Origin: Tetracentron sinense
Lineage: Eukaryota; Streptophyta; Magnoliopsida; Trochodendrales; Trochodendraceae
DNA: 64,000 bases
NCBI GenBank assembly: GCA_015143295.1
Contig: CM026554.1
Span: forward strand, 54,124,627 to 54,188,626
Direction: 5' to 3'
Numbering within the stretch: position 1 is the first letter of the stretch; every line of letters starts with the position of its first letter. Below the pieces are notes generated by a model that was not told the origin of the DNA, did no database searches, and saw only the letters and a program-made list of their open reading frames with translations. Below are positions 45,582-57,218 of the stretch, in pieces. A program made the translations under genes and the position numbers.

Positions 45582-47957
45582 CTCCGGAGGCGCTCTCGAC
45601 CTTATCCTAAATTAAAATTTGACACTACCGTACTCTCGCTCTTGCTCTGTTTACTTAGACAGGGATGTGCTCTGCACTACTTGCTGATACCAAGACCGGA
45701 TAAAAGAGAGGTTTAATTAACTCAGGTTAGTTGTCCGTGTAAAACTTTGCAAAATCCTATGGCATGACTCCTCAGTAATTGTTTTGAGTTTATGCTTGCG
45801 CTTTAACCAATATATGGCTCTTTGGAGAAATAGCAATCTGCCCTTAGTAGGAATATTTAAACGCATTGCATGCATTTGGCAACTCACTTTTAGGGGGCGA
45901 TTTTAAAAATTGTTTCATTTTTTGCACAATTTTAGTGGGTAAAAAAAGTCGCTTTTCATAATTAAATAAGAGAGACACACTTAAAATGAACGAGATAGCC
46001 GATACATAATAAGTTTTGGGTATTTTAAAACACTTAAAATTGTGTTGATGCATATAACCCCATTTAATGTCTATAATAATTATTTTCCATCTAAACATAA
46101 TTTTGTTGTTTCTTTTATTTATAATTGATTCTGATTGATATTTTTCAAACATATTCTTTGCACAAAATTGATTATAAGAATAAAAACTTATGAGATTTAA
46201 TTCTTTTCCATAATGAGAAAATCACAATAATTGAAGCAAAATCGGCCCTTCCATTTCCTCAGCAAACAAGAGCAGGAAATAGAGCTTACTTGCTTGGTAG
46301 AAAAACCATAGAGACCAGACCAGAGACAGACTAACACTCATGTTGTCTGATATCATATAGTTGGAACAAGACATTGAAAAAGAAAAAGAAGAAGAAGAAG
46401 AAACTTGAGACAACATTTACTCACATGAGCTTCAAGAGCTCTCTAATATGAGTCATGGGTTCTTCTTCTTTGTATGCTCCACTGTGAAGAATGTTTGCCA
46501 ATATGGCACTCAGAGAGGCCTGTCACATATCCATGACAGAACGAAGAAGGATCGCGCAACATCCTTCTTCATCAATTTGTTTGTTGAGCCATTGCTGACA
46601 CATTATATTGACAGACCCATCTTAATTAACAGTCCTAATTAATCAACTTCATCATTAGATAATTTATTAGCATGCTTATTAATCATATTATCATTACCCA
46701 CAAAATGGGGTAATTTTGTATGTTACATCATCAGCTAGTTCAGAGTTGCATATCATGTTCTTACAGTATTATACATACACTGCTCTCACCGCTGCTTGCA
46801 GGCTAAATTCAGCCTCTCTTTCCAGGTATGATAGAGAAATCAGTCTCTAGATTATCAACTAATCATACCCATATGACACAACTGGCCTCCATCAAACTGG
46901 TATATATAATTCTAACTAAATTCAAGCACATCTTGGATTATTGTGGGTCTGAATCACGAATGTTGCGGCCAGAGCCCCTCGTTGGATGTTCTTGATGAAA
47001 GAGGTCATCAGCGGTACCATTAGCAGCCCCATCACCACCTCCATGAGCTCATGGATGAACAAGTAATGGGGACTTAGAGCACCCCATAACTTTTGACGCC
47101 ATTAGTATTAGATAGTCTTAGAAAATACAATAAAATACTGGTGTAATAAGGTGAGATGAGCTCTAGGTAAATTTGAATATGGTTTAATTAGATTAGGTAA
47201 GATTATATTAAGTTTGATTGATATTTATTTATATCTTTAGTTGTTTTCATCTTTTTATAAACCCTACAGAAATGCTAGCCCCAATCGCAATATTCTAAAG
47301 ACGCAAGGTAATTGTAGCAACAAGTGTCAAACCATCTCCCTGTTATAGGGTAGTACACTGCATCATTGGAAAAAATTTGACGAAGTGCATCTGGAGTTAG
47401 CACTCCTCTAAACCCAATGAATCAGCCCGTCCTTTGGAAATAGTCTCGAGTTGCCCTGTGATCATACGGTAGTACGTAGCAATATTTCTCATCCTATACT
47501 GGTTGTGGATACTGAACACATATGGTTCAGTTCGAGGGACTAGAGCTAGCTGACCATGATTCAGTCTAGGTGCGGCAACAATGGTAGCTTAGGCCATGGG
47601 ACGGACCCTTCCTTCATTTTACTTGAAGATTTAGGCACCCTTTGGATTCGCGGTCGGTTTTCTTGACCCGTGGTCAACTAGGTTGCACCCTAACTCCTGC
47701 AAATTCTTAGAAATTAGAATAACAGAGGAGCCATTAAGGACAGTTAGAGCAAATCAAATCAAGCCGAGGCTCAACTGACCGTTACTTCCCACTATGCCCC
47801 ACGTAATATAACTCCCCACGATTGTAACTAACTTATAACTACACTCACCTTGTGCCTCATAAAGCCAATCCGAGGTTTTAAATAACTAAGAAATCACTCA
47901 AAACAATCTATTCGATCTACTTCCCATTTCTCCAAAAATTTTCCACAAAAGTTCAGA
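44191..47957. other. Gene-free stretch between KCR and the nodulin-like gene
   Basis: No gene recognised. Seen: an inverted repeat AGCCAAAAACCAAC/GTTGGTTTTTGGCT at 44550-44602; four GCACT repeats near 44944; a 36-bp tandem duplication with internal palindrome CTCTCAAAC...GTTTGAGAG at 45267-45326; (AT)n at 45549-45575; and GCTAGCCCCAATCGC at 47275, part of a dispersed motif also seen at 9986, 12270 and 24413. Confidence 0.5.
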
Positions 47958-48612
47958 ATGGCTTCTCTCTTCATGAATTCCACAAAATCTATTCTCCTGT
48001 TCTTCATCATCTTCTCTTCTCTTCAACACTTGTATGTCTCTTCTTTTGAATTCGAAGTTGGTGAAACCAAAGGTTGGGTCGTTCCCCCAGCCAACGACAG
48101 CAAACTCTACAACGACTGGGCTTCCGAGAACCGGTTCCGGATCGGCGACACCCTCCGTAAGTACATACAGATAGTTATATATATTAGCAGAAACTTTGAT
48201 AATTCATCTTGAAATCTGGGTGTTAATTTGATAGTACTTTTTAATTATTCTTTTTGAAATGTGGGTGTTCGAATTTCTTTCTATGGTTTCCATTTCAGGT
48301 TTTAAGTATGCTAAAGATTCAGTAATGGTGGTGATCGAATCGGATTACAAACGGTGTAATTCAACACGCCCCGTCTTCTTTTCGAACACCGGTAACACGA
48401 TTTTCAAGCTTGATCGATGGGGACTATTTTATTTCATTAGCGGAGCATCGGGTCACTGTGAGAAAGGACAGAGGATGATCGTCAAGGTGATGGCACCTGA
48501 GGAGTCCTCGTCCGGAGGAGGCAACGGTTCATCTGGTTCCAGTGGTGCAGTTCCAGCAATAGTTGTTCTAATTCAGTTAGTTTTCTCTGTGATGGGCTCC
48601 CGTATCTTCTAG
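47958..48612 (+). CDS. Early nodulin-like protein (phytocyanin family, GPI-anchored)
   Basis: Secreted plasma-membrane protein of the phytocyanin family, generally linked with cell-wall and reproductive functions. Exons 47958-48156 and 48299-48612 (GT-AG intron, split Arg codon) give 170 residues. Signal peptide about 1-29; phytocyanin domain about 30-128 (EVGETKGWVVPP, YNDWASENRFRIGDTLRF, YFISGASGHCEKGQRM); Ser/Gly-rich linker; hydrophobic C-terminus (AVPAIVVLIQLVFSV) fit for a GPI anchor. Cys86 and Cys120 match the conserved disulfide. The position of the copper-binding Cys is Ser114 and the first His ligand is absent, so it should not bind a type I copper; this is the rule for early nodulin-like members. 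The single intron after the GDTLRF block is the family's usual position. Confidence 0.92.
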
Positions 48613-51115
48613 CTTTTAGGACACTGTTTGTATGCTGTTTTAATTAGTCCTATAGTCAGTTTAGATTAAGGTGTCTTTAGTCTTTGTTGTTTGCTTCTCT
48701 GTATTAGGATGATATTACATGTACTCATGGTGTGGGATTATTGCAGATAATTTATTCGATATGTTAGCTTTATGATGCATAGAAAGGGTCCTAGAGGCCT
48801 CTGCAACTATCTTGCAAGGGCATTTTGGGAGCAACGCTAATATTTTGTATAAATAATCATGAACAGAAATGCCTTGGATAGGGGTATTTTGGAAATTACA
48901 TTAAAAATTGATTGACAAAAAATATTCTTTTATCTTTATAATTACCTATAACATAAAGCAATTTTGTGTTGCTCCGATTATTTCTTCAATTGGAGCTCCC
49001 GTTCATAGTTAATCTATAACTTTTGAGACAAAAATACATTTACTGGGACTGCTAGGGCATTATAAATGGAAAAGTTAAACCTCTTTTTTTTTTTTGAATT
49101 AATTATTGACATGATTGAGGCCAACATTCTCCACATTTCTTTGTTGGTATTATTCCCCCATACGGTGGTGCCTTCTAAAGATTTTTATAAGGAATCCTTG
49201 TAGAAACCTCTACAAAAGTTTTTGGAAGGTAACCTCTAATCTAAAACTGAAAAAAAAAGTAATGAGATTTTGGACCCTCAGGTTGAGTGATTTCTCAATC
49301 TGTTTATAATTAGTCAAAATTGGGCGGGACTCCTAGATCGGCTGGTTATAATATATAGTTATTTTGTTAATAAATATATAGTTATATCCTTTGTTATGTA
49401 TTAAATCTCAATTACAATTAGTATAAATGTTTTTAACATTTAAAGTATAGTTAATTTATTTTTTGACAGGTTATGGCTGAGGTGTCCCTTATTTGCTCAT
49501 TTCGGGGTCACCTTTTTCTAACCCATTTGTTGTTTGTGTCCAAGATATTGTTGTCCATTCTAAATGCTGTGGCGATAAATGAGTGGGGTTTGGTTGCGGG
49601 AATAAAAATATATCAGGTAATATGTGATAAAATTACTTTATTTTGTTTGGCTTCAGGGATTATTCATTCCTTTTCAATAGGTGCACTACTGCATACTTTT
49701 TTACTAGTCTAGGCATCATTCTAAGTGACTTGATATATTGTATGTGTCAATTGTCATTTAGTAAATAAGCCCGTGGGTCCACAAGGGGTGTTGTATTTGC
49801 AGTTGTTATGATTTACAACTAAAACAAGTTCTTATTACTACTAATGAAAGCCGGAGACGGGGAGGTCCACGGGGCATTCAGGGAGCATTTTTAGGAGATT
49901 TAGAGCATCGGGTATGCAATTTGCGAGATTGAATCTGGACGTGTGTGTTGGTCCAAGTCGTTGCTACCCCTTCATTCCATCAGCTTACGTGTTCCAATTG
50001 CAACCCTCCGATTCTATCATACCTGTTCCAAAGAGTTGCACTCTTCTCATTTTTCCCACATCATAACAGTATAACACAGATCAGACAACATCTCTTCGGT
50101 GCAAATCTTTGCATAGGGACACAACTCTTCACACGTTGGTTTGGTAAGGGACGCAACTCTTTACAGATTTAACTGTCTGTGAAGATCGAGCATGCTGTAA
50201 GCATTGCATTTACAGTTTTTTTCCTAATTTACCAACTCTTCAAGTGGTATTGGGGAGACGCAACTCTTCGAATATTTGGGAGGAGACGCAACTATCCACT
50301 TTTATATATCTGAAGGGCCGCATTGTGGATCGAAAGGTTTTTTTTTTAGGAGCTTCAACTAGGAAAAAATAAATACACCACCGTTTCCCCTCTTCTCTCA
50401 ACTAAAGCCTTCTCTGCTGAATATCTCCTTAAAATGGCACCTTTGGTTTGGTCTCCTTTTGCAATGGACACAAGTTTTTAGGGCTTCGTGGCACTTTAGC
50501 CATTTGAGGGATTCAAGCGCTCATGTACAGTTGGTGACTCTAAGTATTAGGATTTTTTATTTATCAACTGCTCCAAGGCTACTCCCAGTCTATTTCCTAC
50601 CACAACCATGAGAGGCATTTTTCTCCAGCGACAGATGAAGGATTTCCTATTTTATTTATAAGAGTATTGCATGTCTGAACGTTGCTTCGCCGTTGTCATT
50701 TATTGCTTTGTTTACTGCAACTTTTAAGTTTTAAGTGAGATCTTTGAAATTTTTGTTTCAATACTATTGACTTACGGTACTACATCGTTGGGTAATTTCA
50801 CTGGCCCGGCTTACATAGCTTCACTAACGTTATGTATAATTACAGATATTTCAAATTCCAAAAGGATTCGCAAAAATTAAAATTTTAAAAAAAATTCAAC
50901 AACAGATGCCAAATGGATGCATTACTCTAGGTACGTATTTGTAACGGATAAAATTTGTAAAAAGGAGCAAAAAGAAGGGGTAAAATAGGGATTTCTCATG
51001 CTCTCAAATTCTGACAATTTAGCCGACCTAAGCCCACTTGGGCTATGTGCTGGCTCACTTGAGTGTTGTCTGACAGGTGATCTTATCCTGACTGCACAAG
51101 TCATGATGACTGAAA
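48613..51115. other. Gene-free stretch
   Basis: Includes the 3' UTR of the nodulin-like gene. Between 49900 and 50300 the motif (G)ACGCAACTCTTC and close variants recur about five times at irregular spacing. No protein is recognised in any frame. Confidence 0.5.
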
Positions 51116-51139
51116 ATGCCAATAAATAAGCAAGAATCA

Positions 51140-51360
51140 CCAGAGAGAAGAGATGGATGGTGCGCAAGAGAGATGGAGGGTGCGAAAGGCAAGAGAGGAG
51201 AGGAAGGGCAGAAGAAGAAGAGGAGGATGGTGCAAAAGGCAAGAAGAATGGTGCTAAAGGCAAGGAGGATGGTGCGAAAGGCAAGTGAGGAGAGAAAGAG
51301 AAGAAGAGAAAGAGGAAGAGGAAGAGCAAGAGGAAGAGGAAGAGCAAGAGAAGCTTGAGT
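51140..51360 (+). repeat. Purine-rich low-complexity tract
   Basis: Repeats of GGATGGTGCRAAAGGCAAGR (about four units, 51160-51290), then GAAGAGGAAGAGCAAGAG units to 51350. The long frames here are a by-product of this composition. Confidence 0.85.
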
Positions 51361-51569
51361 CATTCACACTCCTACCCTGAAGTGCTGTGCAAGTGGTCAT
51401 TCCCCTGATTCTCTCATCTTCCTTTGGTGTTATCCGGCTACTTGATGCTCTTTATGGCCGTCAGATTCTCTCAAATAGGTCATGTCCGCCTGATGCTCTT
51501 CATGAATGGTCACACTGCCACTTGCAGGGCCTTGCAGTTGATCATCTGTTGAGTGCAATCACACTTGAA

Positions 51570-51770
51570 CTTGTGCCTGACGCTGTGAATAGTGCTGAGC
51601 TCGTTGTCGTGTTGCCTTCTGTGAATAGTGCCGAATACATTGTGCTGCGAACCCGTTGTGCTATGAATAGTGCCGAACTCATTGTGCTGTGAATAGTGCC
51701 GAATACATTGTGCTGTGAATAGTGCTGAATACGTTGTGCTGTGTATGGTGCCAAATCCGTTGTTACGTTG
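51570..51770 (+). repeat. Minisatellite A (about 26-bp unit)
   Basis: Units of the form GTGAATAGTGCCGAATACAT followed by TGTGCT, about seven imperfect copies. Confidence 0.8.
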
Positions 51771-51794
51771 TGTTGGGCATAGTGTCGAGCTCGT

Positions 51795-51935
51795 TGCCCG
51801 TTGTCTGATGTGCAACGTACCCGTCGTGCTATACAACGTACCCGTCGTGAAGTGTACAATGTACACGTTGTCTGATAGACAACGTACCCGTTGTCTGGTG
51901 GACAACGTACCCGTTGTTTGATGCACAACGTATGC
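51795..51935 (+). repeat. Minisatellite B (ACAACGTACCCGTTGT units)
   Basis: About five units built on ACAACGTACCCGT(T/C)GT, each itself nearly palindromic (ACAACG against CGTTGT), separated by CTGATGTGC-type spacers. Confidence 0.8.
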
Positions 51936-52033
51936 GTTATCAGAGCTAGAGTTACGTTGTCCGAGCTATCTCATCAGAGCTAGAGCTACGTCATCCGAGC
52001 TGCGTTATCTGAGCACGTCATCAGAGTATGAAG

Positions 52034-52740
52034 TCAGTGCTACGTTGTCAGTGCCTTGCCCGAGCTATGTGATCAGAGTTACGTTGCCGGTGCCTTGCCC
52101 TAGCTATGTGATCAGTGCTACGTTGTCAGTGCCATATCCGAGCTACGAGGTCAGTGCTACGTTGTCAGTGTCATATCCGAGCTATGAAGTCAGTGCTACG
52201 TTGTCAGTGCCATATCCGAGCTATGAAGTCAGTGCTACGTTGTCAGTGCCTTGCCCGAGCTATGTGATCAGAGCTACGTTGCCAGTGCTTTGCCCGAGCT
52301 ATATGATCAGTGCTACATTGTCAGTGCCATATCTGAGCTACGAGGTCAGTGCTACGTTGTCAGTGCCTTATCCGAGCTTCGAGGTCATTGCTACGTTGTC
52401 AGTGCCTTATCCGAGCTACGAGGTCAGTGCTACGTTGTCAGTGCATTATCCGAGCTACGAGGTCAGTGCTACGTTGTCAGTGCCTTATCCGAGTGATGTG
52501 GTCAGTGCTACGTTGTCAGTGCCTTATCCGAGCTACGAGACCAGTGCTACGTTGTCAGTGCCTTATCCGAGCTATGTGGTCAGTGCTACGTTGTCAGTGC
52601 CTTATCCGAGTGATGTGGTCAGTGCTACGTTGTCAGTGCCTTATCCGAGGTACGAGGTCAGTGCTACGTTATCGGTGTCCCATCCGAGCTGTGTGGTCAG
52701 AGCTACGATGTCTGTGCCCCATCCGAGCTGCGTTATCAGA
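52034..52740 (+). repeat. Minisatellite C (39-bp unit, about 18 copies)
   Basis: Unit TCAGTGCTACGTTGTCAGTG followed by CCTTATCCGAGCTACGAGG, with small variation and no length change over about 18 copies. Because 39 is a multiple of 3 and no stop falls in the unit, frames stay open for hundreds of codons. One translates as a 13-residue repeat SATLSVPYPSYEV. There is no start context, signal or domain, so coding is not assumed. Confidence 0.95.
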
Positions 52741-52904
52741 GTACGTTGTCAGAGCACGTTGTCTGTGCCTTATCAGAGCTACGTTGTCTGAGCCATATTC
52801 TTTGTGCCTCCTGAGCTACAATCTCCAGTGCATATACCCAGTGCCTCACCCGAGCTCGTCCTCAAGTGCATATGCCCAGTACCCTCACGATAAGTATCTC
52901 TATA

Positions 52905-53195
52905 CTGTGCTTGTGCCTTATCATGTGCTTGTGCCTTGTGCCTTATCATGTGCTTGTGCCTCGTGCCCTATACTGTGCTTGTGCCTTGTGCCTTGTGCCT
53001 TATCATGTGCTTGTGCTTTGTGCCTTATCATGTGCTTGTGCCTCGTGCCCTATACTGTGCTTGTGCCTTGTGCCTTATCATATGCTTGTGCTTTGTGCCT
53101 TATCATGTGCTTGTGCCTCGTGCCCTATACTGTGCTTGTGCCTTATCATGTGCTTGTGCTTTGTGCCTTATACTGTGCTTGTGCCTTATACTGAC
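52905..53195 (+). repeat. Minisatellite D (GTGCCTTATCATGTGCTT units)
   Basis: Mixture of short units GTGCCTTATCATGTGCTT, GTGCCTCGTGCCCTATACT and GTGCCTTGT arranged in a higher-order pattern. Confidence 0.9.
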
Positions 53196-54277
53196 TTTCT
53201 CATCGGAGCTTATTTCAGGGTGCACACCCGCCCCCCTCGGGCTCATTCACAGGTGGAGTTTTGCTATCATTCCTCTACCAGCAGAGCAGCTACAGACGCG
53301 TGGCGTGCACGGGATTTTTTTTCCTTTCAGTATTAATGACAAATCTGGAAATAATACTCAATACCTTCTTTAGGGCTCTTCACGCATCTCTCGACATTCC
53401 AAATGTAGAGCAACTCCCGGGCTTTTCCTTCTCCCCTACCAAAATTAGTGTTGGGAATTGCTGATGGTGGAGACACCCCACCTGTGTGTGAGAGAGAAAG
53501 AGAAGGGGGGGGGGGGGGGGGAGGAGTTGAGTGACACATGTGATGGACTGTAACACCCCTATTTTTTTTTAATAAAGAGCAGTAGTTCGCTGCATGGGCG
53601 AGAAGCGAACTATTGCTCTTTGCTCTCACAAAGCTGCCCTACCTTGACTCAGGTTAATTTCTAACCTTGAAGTTTAACTTTTTTTATTTTATTTTTCTAA
53701 AAACAGAGGGTAGATGTGTATAGTGAACCTCAAGCACAGTTACAGAGAGTTTAAAAAGGGACATGTGGGCTGAAAAGGAGACCCAAGACGCCCCTATTTG
53801 CGTCACCTACCGAGGACGTGAATATTTTCCTTTAATAAAATGGTTTACCAGTTCTAAATCGCACAACTTAGAATTCCCTTTAACTTCCCTTGAACCCGTA
53901 TGGTCAATATGTTAATCAAATGTCTTAATTTTTTTTAATGAGTTTGAAAGCAATTGTATCTAGCATTGCACTTTAGAGATGCATCAACATAAATTAAGAA
54001 TGTAAATTAATTTTTATTTCCTTTTGGCTTTTGTGTTGTGAAATAAAGAGAAATATAATTTAGCGGTGTACTGTTGTATACTTCCTTACTTTTTCTTAAT
54101 GATATATAGATGGATGTACCTCCTTACCACCTACAAATTTGATCGTTAATATTTTTAATCTCCATACTAATTTTTTTCCACAACCATTCTTTTATAATCA
54201 CCCACACCTTCTATTTGTATAATTAACTTGAAATTATAGTATCAATTTACGATTTATTTCCCTTCGCCATTTCATTT
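53196..54277. other. Gene-free stretch
   Basis: Contains a G-run (about 53507-53521), a foldback-family copy at 53655-53765, and AT-rich DNA. No coding sequence is recognised. Confidence 0.5.
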
Positions 54278-54304
54278 CCGTGCATCGCACGGGCTTTTGA
54301 CTAG
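54278..54304 (+). other. Helitron 3' terminus
   Basis: Hairpin CCGTGC-ATC-GCACGG (54278-54292), then eight bases, then CTAG followed by T. This is the standard 3' end of plant Helitrons. The matching 5' end was not found with confidence, so the element body is undefined; it may be part of the AT-rich DNA to the left. Confidence 0.65.
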
Positions 54305-54541
54305 TTAATGGTTAAAAAGAGGCTTTGAATGTAGGGACTGTTCTTATTTTACTTGAGAGATTCGAATTAGTTACCGATTTTGTTGGTTTTCAATTTTATT
54401 TAGGGTTAGGATAAAAAAACAATGGATCGGCTTACGAAGAAGTTTAATTAATTAATAAATGGTGTGCAAACTTTATAGTAATCATGTTGCCAAGGAAAAC
54501 TTTGATTAACCGGTAACACGTGAGAGAAGAGAGAGAGAGGT

Positions 54542-56740
54542 ATGCAAATTACCATTGCTCCTTTGAAAGGGCATGTAAAGCATCAGGAATGTTTGTTTCT
54601 AAGGGGACTCAGGCAAGGGGACCCCTTGTCCCCTTATTTATTCATTTTGTGTTCGGAAGCCTTCTCAGCCTTGATAGGCTCTGTTGAGCGCAATTGCTCC
54701 ATTTTGGGTATTCACCTTGCTAGAACTTCTCCCAAACTCACTCACTTGCTTTTTGCCGATGATAGTCTTATCTTCCTTAAAGTGGATTCCTCTAAAGCTA
54801 AAAATTTAAAGACTCTCCTCAGTAAGTATAGAAAGCAATCCGGGCAAGTTATAAAATTTGAAAAATCCAGTCTTTCGTTTAGTCGAAATACACCATGGTG
54901 CTTCAAACTTATCTTGGCGGATAAATTGCAGATGCAGTGTTCTGACTCTTCGGAGTTGTACTTGGTCTCCCCTCAAGTTTGGGACGGAAAAAATCATCCA
55001 TTTTCGCTGATATCAAGAGGAAAACTTAAAACCGTATGTCTGAATGGAAGAAGAAAATCCTCACTCAAGCTGGTAGGGGAATTATTATTAAAGCGGTTGC
55101 CCAAGCTCTTCCTAGTTATGCTATGACTTGTTTCCTCCTTCCTAAAAAAACCCTTCAGTAATTAAATTCATCAGCGGCAAATTTTGGGTGGGGTCAACAT
55201 ATGGAAGATCGCAAAATCCATTGCCTAAAATGGTCGAGTTATGTTGTTTGAAAAGCGAAGGGGGTATGGGGTTCAGAGATCTAGAACTGTTCAACAAAGC
55301 TCTTCTGGCCAAGCATAGCTAGGCTCTCATACAATCCCCAAATTCGTTATTGAACAGAGTCCTAAAAGGATTGTAATTCCCCCATAATTCATTCATGTCG
55401 GCAAAGCTGGGTTATTGACCTTCATGGGGATGACTGAGCATTTTAGAAGGTATGGAGGTTCTTGCTCTTGGCCTTCGATGACAGTTGAGTGACGACCATT
55501 CCATACGTGTGTGGTCAGATCCTTGGATCCCTGAGTTACCATCTTTCAAACTATTCTCGGCCTGTAGTGAAGGGGAGGAAGAGATTAAGGTGGCTTCCCT
55601 CATTGATTCTCATACTAATTCTTGGAGTTCGCAGATGATCTGCGATCGTTTTGCAATGGTGGAAGCTCAAGCAATCTTAAAAATCCCTTTTAGCACTTGG
55701 GGTGCTCAAGATCTCCTCATATGACATATAATAAGAATGGATAATTTTCTGTGAAGTCGTCTTATCATTTGCTCTCAAATGCTCAGAGGGTATCTTCTAG
55801 TAGCTCGGGAACTTCTTCGCCTATTATCTCAACAAAGGTATGGAAAAAAACCTGGAAGATCCCCGTCCCTCCAAGAATCCTTCTTTTTATTTGGTGGAGT
55901 TGTCTCAATTCCATTGCAGTGACAGATAATCTCTGGAAACGCCACATTCTGATTGATCCGGTTTGCCCTCTTTGCTGTGAGGATAGTGAATCAATAACCC
56001 ACTTATTTCTTCTTTGCCCTTTTGCTAGAGCAATTTGGCTGGGCATGTCTTTCCACTGGAGGGGTGATCCAGTTATTATGAGGGATTTTGCTAAATGGTG
56101 GTCTTTTTGGTTTATGGATCCAAGTTTTAGCTCGGATAATTTTCGAATGACCATCATGATTTGTTATGCTCTATGGGCTATTTGATTTGCTCGTAATACA
56201 ATAGTGATTGAAAATAAGAAGATAGAGCCAGTGAAATCCGTGGAATGGACAAATTGAATTTTTGTTGAGTTGCAAAATAATGGCCTCCCTCGATCTTTCT
56301 CGGAGGTTGTTCCAGCAAACCAAGTTATTTTCACTACTCCCTCTCGGTGGGAAAAGCCAACCATGGGTTGTTTAAAGATAAACTGTGATGGGGTGTTTTG
56401 TAGCATAGATGGTGTGATTGGGTTCGACATAGTAGCCCACGATCATAATGCAGTGGTAATTGCTCAAGTTTTCTAAGGTCATTGCGACAAGCTCAACACT
56501 CATGACAGGAGCTTGTGCTGTTCGTGAAAGCTTAGAACTAGCGTTTCGGCACGGGTGGGTTCATAGCTCTATCGAATCTAACTCAAGCCATCAACGATCG
56601 TTCCTCTGATTTGATTCAAGAATTGCGTCCAATATTTGAAGATATTCTTCAATTCTAAACCTTCTCTCTCACATGTGAGGGTTGTGTTCATTCTTGGTCA
56701 GACGAATTTTGTAGCTCATAATCTTGCTTAACAAGCGATC
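54542..56740 (+). pseudogene. LINE ORF2 remnant (RT, zf-RVT, RNase H)
   Basis: Reverse transcriptase motifs GLRQGDPLSPYLFILCSEAF and LLFADDSLIFLK (the ADD catalytic pair) are intact at 54605-54780. The segment SDDHSIRVWSDPWIP and a zf-RVT domain (CPLCCEDSESITHLFLLCPF at about 55965-56025) follow. The RNase H region starts near 56340 (GCLKINCDGVF) and ends FVAHNLA near 56730. Frameshifts fall near 55000 and 55125, with stops near 55160, 56185 and 56475. Confidence 0.85.
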
Positions 56741-56779
56741 AGGCGGGTCTGATCTTCCTCCCCCCTAATAGAGTATATG

Positions 56780-56884
56780 ATATGCATGAGATGCACCATA
56801 TCATTACCATAATCACAATTGGAAAGAATTGGATTTAGAATGAAATTGTGATTATGGTAATGATATGGTGCATCTCATGCATAT
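56780..56884. repeat. Perfect 41-bp hairpin in LINE 3' region
   Basis: Arms 56780-56820 and 56844-56884 are exact reverse complements (ATATGCATGAGATGCACC... and ...GGTGCATCTCATGCATAT) around a 23-base loop. 56885-56970 contains another partial copy of arm and loop, making a nested inverted and direct repeat structure. Confidence 0.95.
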
Positions 56885-57053
56885 AATCACAATTGGAAAG
56901 AATTTGATTTAGAATGAGATTGAGATTATTGGAAAGATTTTGTGCATCTCATGCATATCATATAGGGTCTCTAGTTTATTTGGCCCTAGCTCCCTGGTTT
57001 GGTTTGGGTTTTTTAGTTTTCTACTCAGGTTGTTTTATCTTTGACTTAGTCTA

Positions 57054-57218
57054 GGGATACTCTCAAATCCTAACCGTTTATCTCAATTATTGAACAGTTA
57101 AGAATGGAGCTGATGTGACATTAGAAAAAATAAAATAAGTCAACTCAAATCCTAATCCTTAGTGATTGGTTATAAAACGGTTAGGATTAGGGAGTATATT
57201 TGGAAGTGACAGACTCTT
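57054..57218. mobile_element. TA-flanked MITE, second copy
   Basis: Starts GGGATACTCTCAAATCCTAACC after TA, and contains GGAGTATATTTGGAAG near its right end. It is the reverse-oriented relative of 42134-42321; the exact right border is uncertain. Confidence 0.55.

Noticed and set aside
51055-51363. Leu/Ser/Pro-rich minus-strand frames
   Set aside because: Direct product of the GAAGAG/GGCAAG low-complexity tract.
52034-52740. Regular 39-bp repeats as a CRISPR array
   Set aside because: There are no spacers: the units abut directly, and the DNA is plant nuclear with introns and retrotransposons.
52866-53373. Cys/Leu-rich frames over minisatellite D
   Set aside because: Repeat-derived; no start, signal or domain, and several overlapping frames are equally open.
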